52,070 nucleotides of DNA from Rhizobium sp. BK418 (GCF_004341105.1 NZ_SLZK01000015.1:1-52070); one strand, 5' to 3'. Counted from the first letter of the stretch, positions 8,888 to 17,889 are shown. Program-made: numbers and translations. The notes: generated from the sequence alone by a model not told the origin.

Positions 8888-9909
8888 TGTTTCTCCTCCA
8901 CTTTTTTTGCCCCAGTCGATGGTCTTGCGTTCAACGTCCAATGGAACGAGTAAATGCCGATGCCAAAACCCAGCGAGAGCGCCTGGATGATGGTTTGAGC
9001 CGAAAACGGCACACCGACTGTGAGTGCGAATTGGCTCAGTTGGTTCAGGAAAAACGCCGCTATGACGGTCGAGATCGGAAAGCCCCTGCCGCCGAGCAGC
9101 GACGTGCCGCCGAGGACGACAACGGCGACGGATGGCAACAGCAGGCTGTCGCCTTGAAAGGCCGTCGGCTCTCGCGTGATGCCGGCGATCAGCGTGCCGG
9201 CCAGACAGTAGAGCACTTGGGCCCATACGTAGGCCATCATCTGGTGAGTGCGCACCCGAAGGCCGGCCGCCTGGCATGCCAGCGGATTGGCACCGATCGC
9301 CTCGAACCTGCGGCCGGCGACCGTCTTCTTGAGCGTGAACGAGACGACCCCCGTGGCAGCGAGCGCGAAGGCGACGGAATTCGGGACCCCAAGGGTCTGG
9401 CCTCCGGCGATCGTCGCCAGCAGGTTCGTCGTAATGGACGGAACGCCACCGGACACGGCAAACACGACACCGTAAAGCAGGGCGTTGGTTCCGATCGTGG
9501 CGATGATGGCATTCAGCCGGAAAAGGCTGACGAGAATGCCATTCAGCAGGCCGACGACGAGCGCAATGAACAGAGAGATCAGCACGGCCTGGTAAAGCAG
9601 CGCGTCGTCTTGCTGCGGATAGTGGGTCGCCATTACCACAGCAAGCGACACGGCCCCTGGGAGGGAAAGGTCAAAACCACCCTGCTGCACGACAAGCAAC
9701 TGTCCGAGGCCGACGACCGCGATGATCGCTGCAAAGGGCAGGCTTCCCGACAGAGCGCCGGAAGATAGACTAGAGGGTGCGAACAGAACGCAAGTCAGCA
9801 GCAGCAGCAGGGTTGAAAAGAGGACCGTCAGAAAGCTGCGCGCGAGCGGCAGATGCAACAGCGCCTTGCGCGCGGGTCCGTTCGAAGCGATGGAGGTCAA
9901 ATCAGTCAT
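8884..9909 (-). CDS. CUT2-family ABC transporter permease, system 2
   Basis: A 341-residue polytopic membrane protein with the family marks QQGGFDLSLPGAV near residue 75, LLNGILVSLFRLNAIIATIG and VAVVVLGGTSLLGG near residue 265. It is followed by the binding protein through a 4-base ATGA overlap and then by the fused ATPase-permease, so this system encodes two permease domains that may form a heterodimer. The N-terminal 30 residues are soluble and probably cytoplasmic. The ribosome site before the ATG at 9909 is weak. Confidence 0.88.
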   Translation of the reverse strand: MTDLTSIASNGPARKALLHLPLARSFLTVLFSTLLLLLTCVLFAPSSLSSGALSGSLPFAAIIAVVGLGQLLVVQQGGFDLSLPGAVSLAVVMATHYPQQDDALLYQAVLISLFIALVVGLLNGILVSLFRLNAIIATIGTNALLYGVVFAVSGGVPSITTNLLATIAGGQTLGVPNSVAFALAATGVVSFTLKKTVAGRRFEAIGANPLACQAAGLRVRTHQMMAYVWAQVLYCLAGTLIAGITREPTAFQGDSLLLPSVAVVVLGGTSLLGGRGFPISTVIAAFFLNQLSQFALTVGVPFSAQTIIQALSLGFGIGIYSFHWTLNARPSTGAKKVEEKQ

Positions 9910-10006
9910 CGAAACACGTCTTTCCGATCATGGTCACAGTCAGCAGCACCCTGTCCACGGACGCGACGCGCCGTAGAGCGAATGCTTAGAAAGATGTCGG
10001 CTTGCG

Positions 10007-10204
10007 TTAGATTTCGCGTCCGTCCAGTGTCCAGACAATCGAGGGATGGTTGTCCACCACCTTCGGCGTCTGATGGAGAGGATGGGCTGCGGCACGATCG
10101 ATTCGCAACGGCTCGTAGTCAGCATAATGCCCGCTGACGGCGCATCCTGCCTGCGCGAGCCAGTCGCGAACCTTATCCCAATTTATCAAACCTGCCGCTC
10201 TCAT
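10007..10204 (-). CDS. Small protein of unknown function in the catabolic operon (65 aa)
   Basis: I do not recognise this protein. It is short, soluble and has no signal peptide; the sequence starts MRAAGLINWDKVRDWLAQAG and ends IVWTLDGREI. The gene has an excellent ribosome site (GGAGGAGGG) before its ATG and lies between the YciI-like gene and the system 2 permease in the same direction, so it is likely translated with them. It may be a small subunit or accessory of a neighbouring enzyme; nothing in the sequence says which. Confidence 0.6.
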   Translation of the reverse strand: MRAAGLINWDKVRDWLAQAGCAVSGHYADYEPLRIDRAAAHPLHQTPKVVDNHPSIVWTLDGREI

Positions 10205-10251
10205 TTTCCCTCCTCCTCACTTCTTGCCGGCTTGAAGCATTCTCAAATGCT

Positions 10252-10536
10252 TCAAGAATGGCTGCCGATCGTTGGCCGCCATTCGAAAATGCTGACTGTT
10301 GAATAGATTTCATGGCACACGAACGGATCTTCCGAGCTGAAGCGGATCATATCGTCGAGCGAGCCGACTTCGGCCACGACGACACCACCACTGCTCATAC
10401 CGGCCGCATCAAGGATCGGTCCGGACTGGATGATCTTGATGGATCCGGAACGAAGATGACGTTTGTGATCATCCAGATGACGTTCGCGCGCATCCGACTT
10501 GTCGGGATTGGATAAAGCGACACGAACTGCAAGCAT
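10252..10536 (-). CDS. YciI-like (YCII) domain protein 1
   Basis: A 94-residue protein with the dimeric alpha/beta ferredoxin-like YciI pattern: LAVRVALSNPDKSDARERHL, a conserved central histidine region (DDHKRHL), GPILDAAGMSSGGVVVAEV and FSSEDPF near the end. YciI relatives are found beside catabolic enzymes for chlorinated or polyhydroxy aromatics, and some are lyases or hydrolases. The start at 10536 (MLAVRV) is preceded by GGGAG; the same frame stays open upstream without a good start. It follows maleylacetate reductase after about 165 bases that contain TTATCC box copy B. Confidence 0.75.
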   Translation of the reverse strand: MLAVRVALSNPDKSDARERHLDDHKRHLRSGSIKIIQSGPILDAAGMSSGGVVVAEVGSLDDMIRFSSEDPFVCHEIYSTVSIFEWRPTIGSHS

Positions 10537-10645
10537 ATTGTTCAGCTCCCACCAAACTTGCGTCTGCTCCTCCCGAGCGCACGGCGACGTTTCAACGATC
10601 GCAGGAATGATGGTACGCGGACTAGGAGCAAAGAAAATAGAGGAT

Positions 10646-10662
10646 TTATCCATTTTGGATGT
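10646..10662. promoter_or_regulatory. Candidate operator, TTATCC box copy B
   Basis: TTATCCATTTTGGATGT, with ATCCA and TGGAT as exact arms around TTT. It lies in the gap between the maleylacetate reductase stop and the YciI start (110 bases upstream of it), suggesting an internal promoter for the transporter half of the unit. Confidence 0.5.
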
Positions 10663-10701
10663 CTGGCGCCGTCCCCTGCGGCCGGCAGCGAACGGCATAA
10701 A

Positions 10702-11766
10702 TCACGCCGGATTGGGCGCATCGCCCCGGAATGCGCGCTCCAGCAGTTGGCGCAACTCAGGCCTGTCAAGCTCGCGCGGGTTCCAATAGGCATTGGACAG
10801 CGCCTGCTCCAGGGCACTTTCGATACTGCCGTCGGGCATGCCGAGGTCCTTCAACGACATCGTCGCGCCGAGTCTCCTCGCAAGATCGAAAAGACCGGTC
10901 GCGCCATCATCGACACCCATCGCACGGCGCAGGCGCGCCATCGCCGCCGGCACAGCCTTGGCGTTATAGGCGACGGCATGCGGAAGGACGGCCGTGTGCA
11001 TCTGCGCGTGCGGCAGGTTGAACATGCCGCCGAGCGTGTGGCAGAGCTTGTGATGCAGCGCCATGCCGACGGAGCCCAGGCAGACGCCGCACAACCAGGC
11101 CCCGTAGAGCGCTCCTGCGCGTGCATTCTTGTCTGCGGGATTGGCATGGATCGACGGCAAGGCACGGACGATTGCCGATATGCCCTGTTCTGCCATCAGT
11201 GAAATGATCGGGTTCGCTTCGCGGGCATAGAGCGCTTCGACGGCATGCGCGACGGCATTCACGCCACTGGTCACGGACAGTGCCACAGGCAACGTCAACG
11301 TCAGATCTACATCATAGACGATAACCTCGGGAAGAATACGGGGATCCGACGTCGTGACCTTGCGCCCCCCCTCTGTCTCGCCGAGAATGGGTGTGGCTTC
11401 AGACCCAGCATATGTCGTCGGCACGACGATTTGAGGCAGATCCGTGCGGAAGGCGATCGCCTTTCCGAGACCGGTCGTGGACCCGCCGCCAATCGAAAGA
11501 ACGGCGTCAGCCGAATGATCGCTGATGAACTGCATGGCATCGGCAGTCACTTCCACAGGCGTATGCATCTGCGCCTTCGAATAGGTCGCCACGACACGCG
11601 GTCCGAGGTGGGAAGCGATGTCGGTTGCCTGCTGAACCTGTTCCGGCGTGGAAAGCAGGACGAGCCGCTTCACATTCAGCCGGTCAGCCTCTTCCGGCAG
11701 CCGGGAGACCGTACCGCTCCCGAAGACAACGCGGGCGGGATTTCCGTTGTAGACGAAATCTTCCAA
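10702..11766 (-). CDS. Maleylacetate reductase (iron-alcohol-dehydrogenase superfamily)
   Basis: Reduces maleylacetate to 3-oxoadipate with NAD(P)H, the step after hydroxyquinol ring cleavage. The 354-residue length is typical. Visible are the nucleotide-binding GGGSTTGLGKAIA, the segment VVPTTYAGSEATPILGETEG, HAVEALY and LHHKLCHTLGG, all characteristic of this enzyme. I place the start at a TTG (11766, LEDFVYNGNP) because GGAGCG stands seven bases before it and it follows the dioxygenase stop at once; the open frame continues upstream only inside the dioxygenase gene. Tight coupling to the intradiol dioxygenase supports the hydroxyquinol assignment. Confidence 0.93.
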   Translation of the reverse strand: MEDFVYNGNPARVVFGSGTVSRLPEEADRLNVKRLVLLSTPEQVQQATDIASHLGPRVVATYSKAQMHTPVEVTADAMQFISDHSADAVLSIGGGSTTGLGKAIAFRTDLPQIVVPTTYAGSEATPILGETEGGRKVTTSDPRILPEVIVYDVDLTLTLPVALSVTSGVNAVAHAVEALYAREANPIISLMAEQGISAIVRALPSIHANPADKNARAGALYGAWLCGVCLGSVGMALHHKLCHTLGGMFNLPHAQMHTAVLPHAVAYNAKAVPAAMARLRRAMGVDDGATGLFDLARRLGATMSLKDLGMPDGSIESALEQALSNAYWNPRELDRPELRQLLERAFRGDAPNPA

Positions 11767-11776
11767 TTTTGCGCTC

Positions 11777-12658
11777 CTATCTCGTCTGATCGGGACGTGC
11801 GAGAACGAAGTCATAGTCCGAGCGCCACAGAGTACTGCCGCCCTCGACCCGAACGAAGGGTGCGACAAGGGTCTTCTTGACGCCGAAGACCGTATCCGAA
11901 TTCAGATAGCTGTCGCCGCCGACGAACGTGTGCGTCACCAGCTTTTGGAAGCCTTCGGCACGAACCATGTAGTGCATGTGTGCCGGACGATACGGATGGC
12001 GGCCGAGGCTTGCGAGCATCTTTCCGACCGGGCCGTCGTCCGGAATCGGATAGGAAACGGGCTTGATCCCGACAAAGCTGTAGCGGCCATCGGCACCGGT
12101 GATGAATACGCCGCGATTGTTCCATTTAGGCTGCAGATCGGGCTGCTGAACGTCGTAATAGCCTTCCGCATTGTCGGACCAGACGTCGATCCTTGCGCCT
12201 TCAACCGGATTGCCGTCGAGGTCGAGCACACGGCCAATGAAGAGGCAGCTTTCACCCTTGCCATCCAGACAAATCTGATCGCCCATCTGCCGGATGGGGC
12301 AGCCCTCGACATGGAAGGGGCCGAAGACGGTATTTTCGGTGGCCCCGGCGGGGCGGCGATTGTTAATTGCATCGACGAGCATCGACAGGCCAAGTGTATC
12401 GGACAGCAGGATAAATTCCTGACGCTCCTGCGTGCAGATCTGCCCGGTCTGCGTTAGGAAATCGATGCCGAGATCCCATTCCTCCTGGGTAAGGCTGACC
12501 TCGCGCGCGAAATTATGGAGATGCTTGACGAGACAGGCCATGACTTCCGCAAGCCGCGGATCGACATCCTTGCCCATACGTGCATTGACGGTCGCAACCG
12601 AATTCTCCTCGGTGAAAAATCCGCTCGACGGCGTGGCGCCTCTCGTTTGATCGGACAT
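11777..12658 (-). CDS. Intradiol ring-cleavage dioxygenase, probably hydroxyquinol 1,2-dioxygenase
   Basis: A 293-residue Fe(III) intradiol dioxygenase. The N-terminal helical dimerisation domain spans about 1-105 and the beta-sandwich catalytic domain follows. Likely iron ligands are a tyrosine in GYYDV (167/168), Tyr203 in VSYPIPDDGP, and His227 and His229 in RPAHMHY. The adjacent maleylacetate reductase favours hydroxyquinol (1,2,4-trihydroxybenzene) over catechol as substrate, since its product would be maleylacetate. The start at 12658 has AGGAG nine bases upstream. The same frame remains open to 13186 but that extension is antisense-free overlap with the SDR gene and is not real. Confidence 0.92.
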   Translation of the reverse strand: MSDQTRGATPSSGFFTEENSVATVNARMGKDVDPRLAEVMACLVKHLHNFAREVSLTQEEWDLGIDFLTQTGQICTQERQEFILLSDTLGLSMLVDAINNRRPAGATENTVFGPFHVEGCPIRQMGDQICLDGKGESCLFIGRVLDLDGNPVEGARIDVWSDNAEGYYDVQQPDLQPKWNNRGVFITGADGRYSFVGIKPVSYPIPDDGPVGKMLASLGRHPYRPAHMHYMVRAEGFQKLVTHTFVGGDSYLNSDTVFGVKKTLVAPFVRVEGGSTLWRSDYDFVLARPDQTR

Positions 12659-12677
12659 GTGCAGCACTCCTGATGCC

Positions 12678-13736
12678 TCAAGGTATGATGCGATCGGCGC
12701 GGAGCCGGTCGAACGCGTCTGTGAACGATGCTGTCGTATCCTGGTAGTCCAGGAAGCCGAGCTTGCGGCTGCGGCCCATGTCGTTGAAGGTCTCAATCTG
12801 TCGGCCAAGATCGGCGTCGGAATGCCAGAAGGATGCGACGCGATTGAGCGCTGTTGGCCGCAGATCGAACTTCTTGACCATGCCATTCCAGACCGTCTCC
12901 GCACCTGCCATCTGCGCCTCGAGCGGCGTCGGCACGCCCGAATAGGGAGCGGCCTCGAGACCGAAATAGCCGGCGATGCGCGGCCACAGCCACTTCCACC
13001 GAAAGACTTCGCCGTTGACGACGTTGAAGGCAAGGTTGGCGGCGGCCTTCGTCGTCGATGCCCACTTGAGATGTTTGGCAAGCAGCCTTGCATCGGTAAC
13101 ATCGGTGGCCGCCTGCCATTGCTCCGGCGAACCTGGGAAGACGAAGGGCTGGCCGGTCTCCCGGCAGATCGACGCATAGACGGCAAGCGTTGCGGCCATG
13201 TTCATGGCATTTCCGACGGCGTAGCCGATCAGGGTGTGAGGACGATGAATGGACCAGGTGAAGCCATCTCGCGCAGCCGCCGCAAATACCTCGTCCTCCT
13301 GCACATAGTAGAAGTTCTCCCCCGGAAGACGCTCCTGCTCCTCACGGAAAGGAGTCTCGGGCTGTGTTTTCGCGTAGGATTCGAACGGGCCGAGATAGTG
13401 CTTCGTCCCGGTCGTCAGAGCGACGTGCCGGACGCCCTTGCCCTGCAGCGCGTTCAGTACGTTTCGCACGATCGCGCCGTTGACCTCGCAGTTCTTCGTC
13501 TCTGTCTCCTGCCGCGACCATGCGGAGATGAAAACATGGCTCGGCCTTGCGTCCGCCAACGCGGCTGCAACCGAACCCGCATCGACCAGATCGCAGCTCA
13601 GTGTCGTCACACCGGCAACCGGGCTCTGCGACCGGGACAGACCCGAGACAGTCCAGCCACCGTCCGCCAGAAGGTTTTCGGCGAGGTTGCTTCCGGTAAT
13701 GCCGGTCGCCCCGACGATCAATGCATGCTTGCTCAT
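12678..13736 (-). CDS. PRISE-like short-chain dehydrogenase/reductase
   Basis: A 352-residue extended SDR. The N-terminus has the Rossmann motif GATGITGSNLAENLL; further on are VALTTGTKHYLGPF and NFYYVQEDEVF, a tyrosine-containing stretch like that of progesterone 5-beta-reductase / iridoid synthase (PRISE) enzymes, instead of the usual YxxxK. Such enzymes reduce conjugated enones, so a role in reducing an unsaturated ring ketone or a dicarbonyl is possible. It sits 19 bases before the dioxygenase and four bases after the Zn-ADH stop, in one transcript. Confidence 0.82.
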   Translation of the reverse strand: MSKHALIVGATGITGSNLAENLLADGGWTVSGLSRSQSPVAGVTTLSCDLVDAGSVAAALADARPSHVFISAWSRQETETKNCEVNGAIVRNVLNALQGKGVRHVALTTGTKHYLGPFESYAKTQPETPFREEQERLPGENFYYVQEDEVFAAAARDGFTWSIHRPHTLIGYAVGNAMNMAATLAVYASICRETGQPFVFPGSPEQWQAATDVTDARLLAKHLKWASTTKAAANLAFNVVNGEVFRWKWLWPRIAGYFGLEAAPYSGVPTPLEAQMAGAETVWNGMVKKFDLRPTALNRVASFWHSDADLGRQIETFNDMGRSRKLGFLDYQDTTASFTDAFDRLRADRIIP

Positions 13737-13739
13737 GGA

Positions 13740-14723
13740 TTATCCGTTCAGCAGGGTGATCTTGATGCTCTTCGTCGGATCCTGACCGAACGAGAAGGCA
13801 TTGACGGCATCGGTCAGCGCATAATCGTGCGTCTGGATCGGCGACAGGTCGATGCCCGTCCGCTCCAGGAAACGAATTGCCGCCGGCCAGACGCCGGGCG
13901 ACCCGATGCAGCCTCGAACCGTCAGGTTCTTCATCTGAATCTGGCCGATGACGACGGGTACCTTGCGGCCGATATTGATGCCCACCATCGAAATCCTGCC
14001 TTCCTCGCGCGCGTAACCGAATGCGGCGGCAAGAGAAGCGTCATGGCCGGACGCCTCTATGACGAGGTCGGCACCATGGCCGCCAGTCAACTCCCCGATC
14101 TTGTCGGCCGCACCGCCATCGGACGGATCGATCGCAACGTCCGCACCAAGGCGCTTCGCTACCTCGCGGCGCGATGCCAGCGGATCGACAACGATCACAC
14201 GCGCACCCATGCCGATCGCAGCTGCCGCCGATACCAGGCCGATCGTGCCGCCACCGGAGACCACGACGGTCTCGCTGGCATTCGTTCCACCCGACCGCAG
14301 TACCGCGTAGAAACCGCAGGTGAACGGCTCGATCAATGCCGCTTTCTTGTCGTCCACGGCATCAGGCAGCTTGTGCAGCCATTCCGGATTAACGGCAAAG
14401 AATTCGCGATCCGCGCCGCTCATCGAAAAGCCGAAATGATGCAGCCGCTCCGGCGTGCGCACCACGCATTCGCCGACAACGCGATCGCCCTTCTTGAAGC
14501 CGGTGACATTGCGGCCGACCTCGACGATCTCCCCGCTCCATTCGTGTCCGGGTGTGACGGGATACGAAATCGGGATGATGTAGCGGCCCGCAAGCAGTTC
14601 GTAGTCGGAATGACAAATGCCGACTGCACTGGTGCGAACCAGGACCTCGTCCGGCGACATGTCCGGCATGCCGACATCGACGATGACGGGCTTTTCCGGC
14701 GCTTCGAAAACCAAGGCTTTCAC
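13740..14723 (-). CDS. Zinc-type alcohol dehydrogenase lacking the structural-zinc loop (Zn-ADH 2)
   Basis: A 327-residue medium-chain dehydrogenase. Catalytic-zinc residues are seen in GICHSDYELL and GHEWSGEI, with a later glutamate in LIEPFTCG; the NAD(P) fold has VSGGGTIGLVSAAAA. The usual cluster of four structural-zinc cysteines is absent: the region reads GECVVRTPERLHHFGFSM. That places it near sorbitol/threonine-dehydrogenase relatives that lost this zinc. The start is GTG at 14723 with GAGGAGGAA before it. It likely oxidises a secondary alcohol on a sugar-like or cyclic intermediate. Confidence 0.85.
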   Translation of the reverse strand: MKALVFEAPEKPVIVDVGMPDMSPDEVLVRTSAVGICHSDYELLAGRYIIPISYPVTPGHEWSGEIVEVGRNVTGFKKGDRVVGECVVRTPERLHHFGFSMSGADREFFAVNPEWLHKLPDAVDDKKAALIEPFTCGFYAVLRSGGTNASETVVVSGGGTIGLVSAAAAIGMGARVIVVDPLASRREVAKRLGADVAIDPSDGGAADKIGELTGGHGADLVIEASGHDASLAAAFGYAREEGRISMVGINIGRKVPVVIGQIQMKNLTVRGCIGSPGVWPAAIRFLERTGIDLSPIQTHDYALTDAVNAFSFGQDPTKSIKITLLNG

Positions 14724-14733
14724 GTCTTCCTCC

Positions 14734-15747
14734 TCAGACTTCGACCAGCGCGCCGCTCTTTGAGGAACGGACGATGGCTTCTAGCAGTGCGATGTTATTG
14801 ATCATGTCCTCGCCGGTGATCGGATATTCCGCCTCACCGCGAACGGCGCGCGCAAAGGCTCTCAGATTGTCGCGGACTGGCTCGGCCGGCGGCACTTCGC
14901 GCACGGCAATCGGCTTGCCCTTCCAGCCTTCGGTCACGATCCAGCCGTCGGGTGCTTCCACGTGCGCCTTGTCGCGCACTTCGATCCAGCCATCCGTGCC
15001 GAAAATTGCGAAGCGGGAGACGAAAGGCGTGGCAAGGGTTGCCGACACATAGGCCGTCCCGCCGCCGAAAAAGCGAATATGAGCGCTCATCGTATCGCCC
15101 TGCGGAATGTTCGAGGCGAGGTTTTCGCAGACGACGCGGACATCGGCAGCGCGTCCCATCAGCTTGACCGCAAGGTCGGTCAGGTGGATACCGGTCGCCG
15201 TCATACCGCCGGCCGGTGCCTGATCGGCCTTCAGCCGCCAGTTGGACGGATCAAGGCCGAGAAACTTGTCGTGGCTGAAATTGGCTTCGATCTGCAGCAG
15301 CCGGCCGAGCTTTCCCGAGTGGGCTGCATCAAGGATTGCAGCGATCGGCGGCTCGAAACGGCGCTCGTGTCCCATGCCCAATACAAGTCCGGCTTCGCGG
15401 CAAAGGGCAACCGAGGCTTCGGCACCGGCGCGGGTCAGATCGAGAGGCTTTTCGCAGAAGACGTGCTTACCGGCAGCGACGACGCGCGCGATCTGCTCCT
15501 GATGCAGCGAATGCGGTGTCGCGAGCACCACTGCTTCGATTGTTGGATCGCTCAAGGCTTCGTCTATATCGCGCGAATATTGCAGCCCCATCTCGCCGGC
15601 AAAGGCGGCGGCCTCCGGATTGGGATCGACGCCGCGCACGAAATGCATCCGTGCGCCGCCTGCATTGACGAGGGTCGCCATTTTGCGGCCCCACCAACCG
15701 AGGCCGACCAATGCGGTCGCGACCGGCTTCTCCTCGATCATCGTCAT
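14734..15747 (-). CDS. Gfo/Idh/MocA-family oxidoreductase
   Basis: A 337-residue NAD(P)-dependent oxidoreductase of the glucose-fructose oxidoreductase / inositol dehydrogenase / MocA family. It has GLGWWGRKMATLV (Rossmann), the hallmark CEKPLDLTRAG near residue 97, and a catalytic-region GGMTATGIHLTDL. Members oxidise cyclitols, sugars and rhizopines, which fits the CUT2 importers nearby. The ATG overlaps the stop of the upstream YciI-like gene as ATGA, and the stop is 11 bases from Zn-ADH 2. Confidence 0.9.
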   Translation of the reverse strand: MTMIEEKPVATALVGLGWWGRKMATLVNAGGARMHFVRGVDPNPEAAAFAGEMGLQYSRDIDEALSDPTIEAVVLATPHSLHQEQIARVVAAGKHVFCEKPLDLTRAGAEASVALCREAGLVLGMGHERRFEPPIAAILDAAHSGKLGRLLQIEANFSHDKFLGLDPSNWRLKADQAPAGGMTATGIHLTDLAVKLMGRAADVRVVCENLASNIPQGDTMSAHIRFFGGGTAYVSATLATPFVSRFAIFGTDGWIEVRDKAHVEAPDGWIVTEGWKGKPIAVREVPPAEPVRDNLRAFARAVRGEAEYPITGEDMINNIALLEAIVRSSKSGALVEV

Positions 15748-16028
15748 CGGTTATCGACCCGCTTGCTGAAGGGATGGATGTTGACCGTCTTCCAGACACC
15801 CGCTTTGGTGAACGGATCGGCCTTGTTGAAGGCGACGATCTCATCCTTGGTTTCGGCTTCGAAGACGAACAGCGAGCCGATCATCGTCTCGTTGTCGTCT
15901 GCTAATAGCGGGCCAGATATCACGGTCTTGGTCACGCCGGACGAGAGATAGGCCTTGTGGGCATCGTAATTGGCGAGGCGCTTGTCGACGGCACCTTCGT
16001 GATCGACACAATGAACAGCATAAAACAT
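15744..16028 (-). CDS. YciI-like domain protein 2
   Basis: A 94-residue YciI-type protein (MFYAVHCVDHEGAVDKRLAN, then GPLLADDNETMIGSLFVFEA and FNKADPFTKAGVW). It is the second YciI paralogue in the operon, with low similarity to the first apart from the GP-L and DPF motifs. The start at 16028 follows AAGGA; an upstream in-frame ATG at 16049 lies in the stop region of the preceding SDR and is less likely. It overlaps the Gfo/Idh/MocA gene by four bases. It may form a small enzyme acting on the same pathway. Confidence 0.75.
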   Translation of the reverse strand: MFYAVHCVDHEGAVDKRLANYDAHKAYLSSGVTKTVISGPLLADDNETMIGSLFVFEAETKDEIVAFNKADPFTKAGVWKTVNIHPFSKRVDNR

Positions 16029-16045
16029 GGGGTATCCTTTCAAAT

Positions 16046-16813
16046 TCACGCGATGGAATAGCCACCATCGACCATCAGCACCTGACCGGTGATGCCGCTC
16101 GCGGCGTCCGAAAGCAGGAAGGCAACGCTCGATGCGATTTCTTCAGGTTTGATCAGGCGTTTGACGGGGGTGTCATCGAGCCATTTCTGCATGACGGCGG
16201 GCTGGGCGCGGCCGACTTCGGCAAGCATGACGGTGTCGGTATAGCCGGGCCCGACTGAATTGACGCGCACCCCCGATGTCGCCCACTCGGCGGCGAGGAC
16301 GCGGCACATGTGCGCGACCCCCGCCTTCGAGACGTCGTAGCCGACATGAAGCTCCGGCCGGACCGCCTTCACCCCGGCAATCGAGGCGGTCATGACGACC
16401 GATCCCTGCCCTGCGGCAACCATCGACCGGCTAAAGGCCTGAACCGTCCAAAACACACCGTCGAGATTGACGGCCATCACCGTTCGCCAGTCCGCCTCGC
16501 TATGGTCGAGCGCGGCGCGCTCGTAGGACATGCCGGCATTGGCGAAGATGCCATCGAGCGTACCGAACCGCTCGCCGACCTTCGCCGCTGCGGCCTCGAC
16601 CGAACCTTTACTGGTGACGTCGAAGGTGACGGCTTCGGCGAGCCCGTTTGCTGCCCTGATGTCGTCACGCGTCTTTTCCACCGACGCATCACGGTCGGCG
16701 GTAATGACTGTCGCTCCGAGCGACGCGAGATAACGGCAGGTCGCGCTGCCAATGCCGCCGGCAGCACCGGTGACCAGGATCTTCTTGCCGCTGAGATCCA
16801 TCGGGTTCTTCAT
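16046..16813 (-). CDS. Short-chain dehydrogenase/reductase (SDR 2)
   Basis: A 255-residue classical SDR with TGAAGGIGSATCR for NAD(P), GIFANAGMS (NAG motif), a catalytic serine in MTASIAG, and YDVSKAG supplying Tyr and Lys. The end MVDGGYSIA is typical. It starts at 16813 with an ATGA overlap on the Zn-ADH 1 stop, so the two are co-translated. Substrate class: hydroxy/keto interconversion on a polyol or cyclic alcohol, inferred only from context. Confidence 0.88.
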   Translation of the reverse strand: MKNPMDLSGKKILVTGAAGGIGSATCRYLASLGATVITADRDASVEKTRDDIRAANGLAEAVTFDVTSKGSVEAAAAKVGERFGTLDGIFANAGMSYERAALDHSEADWRTVMAVNLDGVFWTVQAFSRSMVAAGQGSVVMTASIAGVKAVRPELHVGYDVSKAGVAHMCRVLAAEWATSGVRVNSVGPGYTDTVMLAEVGRAQPAVMQKWLDDTPVKRLIKPEEIASSVAFLLSDAASGITGQVLMVDGGYSIA

Positions 16814-17889
16814 GATCTGCCCTTCATGTTGACGAGGATTTTCATATGCGTGCCCTTGGGATCGAGCAGCGCTTCGAAGCCCTTTTCGACGACATCTTCC
16901 GGCGCGATCTCGGCAGTCACCACCTTTTCGACGGGGAAGATGCCTGCCCCAATCATCGAGGCGATGCGTGGCCAGATGGTGACCGGGTAGCACCACGTTG
17001 CCTCCACGGTGATATCCTTCAGTGCCCAGAGCATCGCATCGATCGCGGCCGGCTTCACATGAAGGCCGACCTGCACAACCGTGCCGCGGCGACGGACCGC
17101 CTTGGCGCAGAGGTTGAGCGATGCTTCCGCACCAACGCATTCGAGGGCGACATCGACGCCGACGCCCTCTTCCGTCTGGTCGCGGAACAGCTTCTCGGTA
17201 TCCGTCTCACGCGGATCGAAAACGATGGCGTCAGGCACCAGTTCCTTCGCAAGCGCGCGTCGGTTCGGATTGAGCTCGGAAACGAAGATTTTCGTGGCTC
17301 CGGCCGCCTTGGCCGCGAGTAGGACGAGGGCGCCGATCGGACCGACGCCCGAGACGAGGACGCAGCTGCCGCTGGTGACGCCGCCGCGATCGACGCCGTA
17401 GACGGCGACCGCCGCCGGCTCGATCATGGCCGCCTGGACGTCGGACACCGTGTCGGGGACAGGGATGGCATTGTAGCCGTTAACGACAGCCCGCTCGCCC
17501 ATGCCGCCCCAATCCCAAGAGAGGCCGACCACCGCCATGTTCTCGCTGAGATGGAAGAGACCGCGGCGGCCATAATAATCATCGCGCGGCGAGATCAGCG
17601 GCTGGACGGAAACGCGCGAGCCGGGGGCGACATGCGTGATGTTCTTGCCGACCTCCAGCACCCTGGCGGAGAATTCGTGGCCTAAAATTTGCGGCAGCGT
17701 GGCACCCGAATAGGAGTTCGGCGTTGCGGGCGTTACGATCGGCCCGGCAATATACTCATGGATATCCGTGCCGCAAATGCCGCAAACCAGCGGCTCGATC
17801 AGCACCATGTCGTCGCCCAGCGGACCACTCGGTGCAGGCACGTCTTCGACACGGATATCTTTCTTCGAGTAATATCTGACAGCCTTCAT
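16810..17889 (-). CDS. Zinc-dependent alcohol dehydrogenase, butanediol/sorbitol dehydrogenase-like (Zn-ADH 1)
   Basis: A 359-residue medium-chain dehydrogenase. Catalytic-zinc motifs GICGTDIHEY and GHEFSARVLEV are complete, with a glutamate in MIEPAAVA, and the coenzyme fold has VSGVGPIGALVLLAA. The closest pattern is (R,R)-butanediol dehydrogenase and sorbitol dehydrogenase. The structural-zinc cysteines are missing (the region reads ISPRDDYYGRRGLFHLSEN). The ribosome site GGAAGG precedes the ATG. It is second in the long unit, after SDR 1. Confidence 0.88.
   Translation of the reverse strand: MKAVRYYSKKDIRVEDVPAPSGPLGDDMVLIEPLVCGICGTDIHEYIAGPIVTPATPNSYSGATLPQILGHEFSARVLEVGKNITHVAPGSRVSVQPLISPRDDYYGRRGLFHLSENMAVVGLSWDWGGMGERAVVNGYNAIPVPDTVSDVQAAMIEPAAVAVYGVDRGGVTSGSCVLVSGVGPIGALVLLAAKAAGATKIFVSELNPNRRALAKELVPDAIVFDPRETDTEKLFRDQTEEGVGVDVALECVGAEASLNLCAKAVRRRGTVVQVGLHVKPAAIDAMLWALKDITVEATWCYPVTIWPRIASMIGAGIFPVEKVVTAEIAPEDVVEKGFEALLDPKGTHMKILVNMKGRS

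Noticed and set aside
12657..14801. Open frame of 714 codons on the plus strand
   Set aside because: It is antisense to three well-supported dehydrogenase/dioxygenase genes, shows no family motif and results from high third-position GC.
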